In this document: positions 59,450 through 64,000 of the stretch, piece by piece
How the letters are laid out: the number at the start of each line of letters is the position of its first letter
How positions within the stretch are numbered: position 1 is the first letter of the stretch
Assembly (NCBI GenBank): GCA_964600965.1
Contig: CAZRLO010000004.1
Location: forward strand, 1-64,000
Direction: 5' to 3'
Origin: UBA5972 sp964600965
GTDB taxonomy: Bacteria; Pseudomonadota; Alphaproteobacteria; Rhodobacterales; Rhodobacteraceae
DNA: 64,000 nucleotides
Notes under the pieces: model-generated
What the model was told of the DNA's origin: nothing
The model's database searches: none
Seen by the model: the letters and a program-made list of their open reading frames with translations, nothing else
Program-made: the position numbers and the translations under genes

Positions 59450-59908
59450 TCAGGGTGCAGACAGCGACTTGATCCAGCCCAGAACCCGCCGTCGGTTGAC
59501 GCCCCGGTCACCGTAACCAAAGCGCGCGCGTGAAAAGATCGCGACCGTGGCGCGGTCACTTGCGAGCGGGATGAATTTCACCGACACGTAGTCTGGATAT
59601 CCCATGACCGGGGTACGGGCCACATAGGTGGCCCACAATCCGTCCGGGGCACCGGCCAGTCTGGTCACGTGCCTTTCGCGCAGCACCAGATCATCAAAGG
59701 CCGCCGCCAGCGCCGTCGCGGAAACGGCAAATTCTGGGGCCGGATATTTGCCGGTGCCGGGGCGCAACAAAAAGGCATTGGGTGTCGCCGGTTTTTCGGC
59801 GGTCAGAGGATCGACATGCCAGACCTGCGGGTCGCTGGGCGCGAAACGGATATAGAGCACCACCGCGAGCGCAAGAAGGACCAGCAGCAGCAACGCGAGT
59901 TTCAGCAT
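59450..59908 (-). CDS. DUF1499 family protein with N-terminal anchor
   Basis: This 152-residue protein has a hydrophobic N-terminus (LKLALLLLVLLALAVVLYIR, a signal anchor) and a DUF1499-like domain: VWHVDPLTAEKPATPNAFLL, ALAAAFDDLVLRERHVTRLA, ATYVARTPVMGYPDYVSVKF and VAIFSRARFGYGDRGVNRRR (the SR(S/A)R-G-x-x-D-x-G-V-N-R-x-R signature). The family is of unknown function in membranes or periplasm. It follows ispG at a three-base gap on the same strand, so it belongs to the rodZ-ispG transcript. Its start at 59908 is firm by spacing. Confidence 0.87.
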   Translation of the reverse strand: MLKLALLLLVLLALAVVLYIRFAPSDPQVWHVDPLTAEKPATPNAFLLRPGTGKYPAPEFAVSATALAAAFDDLVLRERHVTRLAGAPDGLWATYVARTPVMGYPDYVSVKFIPLASDRATVAIFSRARFGYGDRGVNRRRVLGWIKSLSAP

Positions 59909-59911
59909 GGC

Positions 59912-61033
59912 CTATTGCGCCGCCTGCGCGGCGGCTTCGAGTTCCGTGGCTCTGGCCTCGACCGCCTCGACGATATGTTCGATCAGATCATCATTGGACA
60001 ATTTATGATCCTGCCGCCCGGCCAGATAAACCATGCCCGCGCCGGCCCCGCCGCCGGTGAACCCGATATCGGTCATCAGCGCCTCGCCGGGGCCGTTGAC
60101 CACGCAACCGATGATCGAAAGCGAGATCGGCGTGCGGATATGAGCCAGCCGCTCTTCCAGAATGGCAACGGTCTTGATCACATCAAAACCCTGCCGCGCA
60201 CAGGAGGGACAGGAAATGATCGTGACCCCGCGATGCCTGAGACCCAGCGATTTCAGAATCTCAAACCCGGCCTTCACCTCTTCGACCGGGTCCGCCGACA
60301 GGCTGACGCGCAGCGTATCCCCGATCCCCGCCCATAGCAGGCTGCCAAGGCCGATGGCCGATTTGATGGTGCCGGAAACCAGGCCGCCGGCCTCGGTAAT
60401 GCCCAGATGGATCGGCGCATCGGTCGCGTCGGCCAGCCCGTGATAGGCCGCCGCCGCCATGAACACGTCGGACGCTTTCACGCTGATCTTGAATTCATGA
60501 AAATCGTTGTCCTGAAGAATGCGGATGTGGTCCAGCCCGCTTTCGATCATCGCATCCGGGCAGGGTTCGCCGTATTTTTCCAGCAGGTGTTTTTCGAGCG
60601 ATCCCGCATTGACCCCGATCCGGATCGAACATTGATTGGCCCGCGCCGCCCGGATCACCTCGCGCACGCGGTCCGGTTTGCCGATATTGCCGGGATTGAT
60701 CCTGAGACACGCGGCCCCGGCATCCGCCGCCTCGATCGCGCGGCGATAGTGAAAGTGGATGTCGGCCACCAGCGGCACCGGGCTTTCGCGCGCGATTTCC
60801 CGCATCGCGGCGGTCGAATCCTCGTCCGGGCAAGAGACGCGCGCGATATCGGCCCCCGCCTCGGCGCAGGCCTCGATCTGGCGGATGGTTGCACCGGCAT
60901 CGGCTGTCGACGTGTTGGTCATGGTCTGGACGGTGATCGGCGAACCGTTGCCGACCGGGACATTTCCGACATGGATCAGGCGCGATTTGCGCCGCGCGAT
61001 GTCGCGCCAGGGCCGGATGGGGTTATGAGGCAT
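59912..61033 (-). CDS. ispG: 4-Hydroxy-3-methylbut-2-enyl-diphosphate synthase
   Basis: IspG (GcpE) converts MEcPP to HMBPP in the MEP isoprenoid pathway using a [4Fe-4S] cluster. The 373-residue protein has PVGNGSPITVQTMTNTSTAD, LVADIHFHYRRAIEAADAGA, LRINPGNIGKPDRVREVIRA, VIISCPSCARQGFDVIKTVA with the two CxxC cysteines, and SIIGCVVNGPGEALMTDIGF with the third ligand and the conserved glutamate. It starts at 61033. It sits after rodZ (67-base gap) and before DUF1499 on the same strand. The rodZ-ispG pairing is also seen in enterobacteria. Nothing unusual is seen. Confidence 0.98.
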   Translation of the reverse strand: MPHNPIRPWRDIARRKSRLIHVGNVPVGNGSPITVQTMTNTSTADAGATIRQIEACAEAGADIARVSCPDEDSTAAMREIARESPVPLVADIHFHYRRAIEAADAGAACLRINPGNIGKPDRVREVIRAARANQCSIRIGVNAGSLEKHLLEKYGEPCPDAMIESGLDHIRILQDNDFHEFKISVKASDVFMAAAAYHGLADATDAPIHLGITEAGGLVSGTIKSAIGLGSLLWAGIGDTLRVSLSADPVEEVKAGFEILKSLGLRHRGVTIISCPSCARQGFDVIKTVAILEERLAHIRTPISLSIIGCVVNGPGEALMTDIGFTGGGAGAGMVYLAGRQDHKLSNDDLIEHIVEAVEARATELEAAAQAAQ

Positions 61034-61100
61034 GTCCGCACCAGATGCGTTGGGTCAGGGGATTGCTTACCGCAGACGGGTGCTGCTGGCAACGAGTCCG

Positions 61101-62231
61101 CTATTCGTTGAGCGGTGTTTCGTTGAGCGTGATCACGCGTGGGCTTTCCAGCTCCTTCAGCGCGGCATCGTCGCTGACGGCGGGATAACCGGCCAGGATC
61201 TTCGCCGGGTCCAGGGCCACATTCTTGACCACCGACGTGCCGCCGCCAAGGGGGCCGAATATTTTCGCGCCCAGCGTCAGGTAGACCGCGCCGGAATTCC
61301 CGGCCCTGAGCACGGTTCCGGTGGCCCCGACCGGAAGCCGGAAACTTTCGCCGCCATCGAGGATTTTTTCGAACAGGACGGTGCCATCGGCCTGCGAGAC
61401 CCGCACCCAGGCGGCGCGACGCGCGACGATGGCGACGCGGGGCGCGGCGACCTCGGTCACGCGCGGGGGAATGCGTTCCAGCAAAGCGGCGGTTTCCGCG
61501 GCCTGATGGCCGCCATTGTTGGGCACCAGTGCCCCGATATCATCCGGATCCAGCCCCGCAATCGGCCCGTCGCGCGGGGTCATCACCGGTACGTCCAGTT
61601 CTTTGGGCCGGTAAAGCTGATCCAGCGCGGCAGATTTGCCGGCGGTGTCCGCGGGCAGGCTGGTCAGGGGCTGCTCGGTCTCGCTGATCGGCGCGAATTC
61701 GACCCTCTGAATGTCCTGCAACACCATCCAGGCCCCGTAACCGATGCCCAGAATCAGCACCAGCAACACGAAAACCGATCCCAATGCCGCGGGCGAGACC
61801 TGGGTCAGAAACCCGTCCTGCACCGGAACAAAGCGTGTGCCGGTCTGCGCCAGCGGGTCGGGTGCCGATGCGCCGCGCGGCGCAACGACGGGTTTCGGTT
61901 CCGTCGCGACCGGTTTCGGCATGTGCGTGATATTGGCGTGCACACCGTCAAACCCGGCTTCGACGCAAAAATGCGCGAACGTCGTTTCCGGATCGAGATT
62001 CAGATAGCGTGCATAGGAGCGGACATAACCGGCGATGAAACCCGGTGTCTGAAATGCCGACGGATCGCAGCTTTCGATTGCCGCGATATAGGCGGCCTTG
62101 ATCCTGAGATCGCGTTGAACGTCCAGAAGAGATTTGCCAAGGGTCGCGCGTTCACCGCGCATGAGGTCGCCCAGATGAACCGGGTAGGAATCATAGCCCC
62201 TGACCTCTGACATTTCGGCACTGTCGCTCAT
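61101..62231 (-). CDS. rodZ: RodZ-like cell-shape protein (HTH, TM, DUF4115)
   Basis: This 376-residue membrane protein links MreB to the division/elongation machinery in related bacteria. The N-terminal cytoplasmic domain is an HTH_25 type (LGDLMRGERATLGKSLLDVQ, RDLRIKAAYIAAIESCDPSA, FQTPGFIAGYVRSYARYLNL). A linker follows, then one membrane helix (ALGSVFVLLVLILGIGYGAW) at about residues 162-182. A periplasmic DUF4115 domain (RAAWVRVSQADGTVLFEKIL, then SFRLPVGATGTVLRAGNSGA) ends the protein. It starts at 62231 and precedes ispG. I call it RodZ by layout, with DNA-binding ability of the HTH uncertain. Confidence 0.9.
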   Translation of the reverse strand: MSDSAEMSEVRGYDSYPVHLGDLMRGERATLGKSLLDVQRDLRIKAAYIAAIESCDPSAFQTPGFIAGYVRSYARYLNLDPETTFAHFCVEAGFDGVHANITHMPKPVATEPKPVVAPRGASAPDPLAQTGTRFVPVQDGFLTQVSPAALGSVFVLLVLILGIGYGAWMVLQDIQRVEFAPISETEQPLTSLPADTAGKSAALDQLYRPKELDVPVMTPRDGPIAGLDPDDIGALVPNNGGHQAAETAALLERIPPRVTEVAAPRVAIVARRAAWVRVSQADGTVLFEKILDGGESFRLPVGATGTVLRAGNSGAVYLTLGAKIFGPLGGGTSVVKNVALDPAKILAGYPAVSDDAALKELESPRVITLNETPLNE

Positions 62232-62347
62232 GCCCGCCCCAGATTGCGCACTCGGCAGCCCCCCCGCCGAAAGCCGATTCGTGATCGGCTGCTTGTTGCG
62301 TCGTCATGTTAGCACAAGATTTCGGAGCTTGCACCGGTTGGGTTGGG

Positions 62348-63571
62348 CTATGCGCTCAACTCGGCACGATTTAGCTCACATTTCTGCCAGAGCTGATCCA
62401 TGGCGTCGATCAGGCGGTTCATCAGTTCGGGCGTATGCACGGGCGATGGGGTGAACCGCAGGCGTTCGGTGCCGCGCGGCACCGTCGGGAAATTGATCGG
62501 CTGCACGTAGATGCCGTGATCCTCCAGCAGCATGTCCGACAGCATCTTGCACTTGACCGGATTGCCGACATGGACCGGCACGATATGGCTGCCGTGATCA
62601 GTGAACGGCAGGCCAAGCCCGCGCAGGCGCGATTTCAGAATCGCGGCGTTGGTCTGTTGCTGCACGCGCAGTGTGTCGTCCGCTTTCAGATGCCGGATCG
62701 AGGCGGTCGCGCCCGCGGCAATTGCCGGTGGCAGTGATGTGGTGAAAATGAAGCCCGGTGCATAGGACCGGATGGCATCGACCATTTTTGCCGACGCGGC
62801 GACATAACCGCCGGTCACGCCATAGGCCTTGGCCAGCGTGCCGTTGATCAGATCAATGCGGTGGGCCAGATCGTCCCTTTCAGTGATGCCGCCCCCGCGC
62901 GGGCCGTACATGCCAACGGTGTGTACTTCGTCGATATAGGTCAGCGCGTCGAATTCATCGGCCAGATCGCAAATCGCGGCGACCGGCGCGAAATCGCCGT
63001 CCATCGAATAGAGCGATTCAAAGGCGATGACGATGGGACGTCCGGGTTCTACCGCCTCGAGCAATTCGCGCAGATGCGCCAGATCGTTGTGCCGGAAAAT
63101 GTGTTTCTCGCAATTGCCGTGGCGGATGCCGGCGATCATCGAGGCATGGTTCAGTTCGTCGGACAGAATGACCAGCCCCGGAAACAGGCGCGGCAGCACC
63201 GAAAGCGTGGCGTCATTGGCGATATAGGCCGAGGTGAAGACCAGTGCCGCCTCCTTGCCGTGCAGATCGGCAATCTCGGCCTCCAGCGCCTTGTGATAAA
63301 CCGTGGTGCCGGAAATATTTCGCGTGCCGCCGGAACCCGCGCCGGTGGCGTCAAGGGCTTCATGCATGGCGGCCAGCACATCGGGATGCTGGCCCATGCC
63401 CAGATAATCGTTGCCGCACCAGACCGTTATGTCGCGCGTCGTACCGTCCGGCGCGTGCCAGATTGCATGGGGGAACTTGCCTCTGATCCGCTCAAGATCG
63501 ATGAAGGTACGATAGCGTCCCTCGTCGTGAAGGGCCTGCAATGCCCGGTCAAGTCGCGATGAATAGTCCAT
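62348..63571 (-). CDS. hemA: 5-Aminolevulinate synthase (C4 pathway)
   Basis: HemA condenses glycine and succinyl-CoA to 5-aminolevulinate, the first step of haem and bacteriochlorophyll synthesis in alphaproteobacteria. The 407-residue PLP enzyme shows YRTFIDLERIRGKFPHAIWH, WCGNDYLGMGQHPDVLAAMH, GSGGTRNISGTTVYHKALEA, YIDEVHTVGMYGPRGGGITE, and the cofactor lysine in NGTLAKAYGVTGGYVA. C-terminal YVQPINFPTVPRGTERLRFT matches the family. The start was set at 63571, where the protein begins MDYSSRLDRALQ; upstream in-frame sequence is repeat DNA. It is probably the only true ALAS in the window; its neighbour rodZ reads the same way 116 bases downstream. Confidence 0.97.
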   Translation of the reverse strand: MDYSSRLDRALQALHDEGRYRTFIDLERIRGKFPHAIWHAPDGTTRDITVWCGNDYLGMGQHPDVLAAMHEALDATGAGSGGTRNISGTTVYHKALEAEIADLHGKEAALVFTSAYIANDATLSVLPRLFPGLVILSDELNHASMIAGIRHGNCEKHIFRHNDLAHLRELLEAVEPGRPIVIAFESLYSMDGDFAPVAAICDLADEFDALTYIDEVHTVGMYGPRGGGITERDDLAHRIDLINGTLAKAYGVTGGYVAASAKMVDAIRSYAPGFIFTTSLPPAIAAGATASIRHLKADDTLRVQQQTNAAILKSRLRGLGLPFTDHGSHIVPVHVGNPVKCKMLSDMLLEDHGIYVQPINFPTVPRGTERLRFTPSPVHTPELMNRLIDAMDQLWQKCELNRAELSA

Positions 63572-64000
63572 GACATCCTCGTAGCAGTCGCCTTGGGTTA
63601 TAGCAATCGGCGGGTCGGTTGCAGATACCAAATCGACGCAGCGGAGCAAGGCGCGGGCGGCGGTCAAGGCATGGGTTCGTTGCCGGTTTGGGGGTCGAGT
63701 TGGGTGCCCAACCGGCGTGTTGCCGGGTCCGGCGGATGGCGCGTGGCACCGGTCCGAGGGTGCCGCGCACGATTGTCCGGCATTGCAAGGTCGGCCGAAC
63801 CCAAATTCGCGCGGCGCGACGGCGCCCCGCGGGGCCGACACGATCATGCGCGGACGGCCGCCGTATTTGACGCCGAAGCGTTGCCGTCGGCCCCAAAACC
63901 GCCGGGATCACGACCGTGCATGTTGTCGTGTCCGTTACGCCGGCAGTTGCCGTCGGCCTCAAAACCGCCGGGATCACGACCAAATGACCAAACCGGGTGC
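63572..64000. repeat. hemA upstream gap with repeats, no gene
   Basis: A 36-base block (GTTGCCGTCGG..., ending GGGATCACGACC) appears twice in direct orientation at 63880-63916 and 63946-63981, a 66-base period with one mismatch. Further left (about 63735-63830) a diverged copy of the interspersed repeat is suggested. I see no credible gene. The hemA promoter should lie in the first 100 bases upstream (63572-63700), and I could not place it. Confidence 0.6.
63735..63830 (-). repeat. Possible diverged copy 4 of the interspersed repeat
   Basis: Relative to copy 3 read in the same orientation, the order CGATTG, AAGG(T/C)(C/G)GG, C.AA.CCAAATT and GGCGCGAC/GTCGCGCC is recovered, but with an insertion of about 10 bases and several mismatches. 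Unlike the others it lies upstream of a gene (hemA), not at a convergent junction. Low certainty. Confidence 0.3.

Overview
The window is high-GC, densely packed bacterial chromosome, most likely from an alphaproteobacterium of the Rhodobacterales (Roseobacter/Rhodobacter-like). The evidence is the adjacent sciP and ctrA cell-cycle genes, a C4-pathway hemA (5-aminolevulinate synthase), the usg-family gene, an SOS box of the alphaproteobacterial GAAC-N7-GAAC type, and many housekeeping proteins in forms typical of that order. No phage, transposase, CRISPR array or complete tRNA/rRNA gene was found. The genus cannot be fixed from the sequence alone.

Layout. 1-3357 is a 5'-truncated mfd. 3542-6947 is a tightly coupled minus-strand trio (acyl-CoA ligase, FrnE/DsbA-like oxidoreductase, Bcr/CflA-type MFS exporter), divergent from an XRE-cupin regulator (7294-7917). 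8194-10002 encodes a family-5 solute-binding protein. 10494-13729 is a minus-strand block: LysE/ArgO exporter, DUF502 membrane protein, and the pseudouridine salvage pair psuG/psuK. rpsB-tsf follows. 16306-23901 is more accessory: a LuxR-type regulator, an acetolactate-synthase-like TPP enzyme, an FAD oxidoreductase, an AbrB-family membrane protein, a small hypothetical protein, a PLP trans-sulfuration enzyme and a VOC protein. 24009-27641 holds a GST, two coupled cyclophilins, coaD and a CBS protein. 27816-35862 contains mmsA and a three-gene valine-degradation operon (acyl-CoA dehydrogenase, 3-hydroxyisobutyryl-CoA hydrolase, mmsB), with a 3D-domain protein, a YbdK-type ligase and a lipase-like hydrolase between them. 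36769-45014 includes uvrA, a lytic transglycosylase, ssb, usg and gyrA. 45148-50118 has two DoxX proteins, trmFO, a methyltransferase, gluQ, hisI and an IscU-like scaffold. 50291-57199 holds a small candidate SOS peptide, recG, ligA, ctrA, sciP and mnmA. 57196-63571 has a secreted protein, an M20 peptidase, DUF1499, ispG, rodZ and hemA.

Functional themes. DNA repair and replication genes are abundant (mfd, uvrA, recG, ligA, ssb, gyrA), as are tRNA modification genes (trmFO, gluQ, mnmA) and valine catabolism. Many minus-strand partners overlap by ATGA, indicating translational coupling.

Most interesting non-coding content: (i) four in-register GAAC half-sites overlying a promoter for an unannotated 38-residue membrane peptide at 50291-50407, resembling an SOS-controlled small membrane protein; (ii) three copies of a near-identical AT-rich palindrome (about 7130, 36415 and 40258) that look like sites for one unknown regulator; (iii) an interspersed intergenic repeat at three convergent gene junctions, plus a diverged fourth copy; (iv) a candidate small RNA at about 8005-8080; (v) an 8-bp-period tandem array at 26207-26318; and (vi) a tRNA 3'-end relic at the end of the GST gene. 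All calls are from reading sequence and family knowledge; no database search was run.
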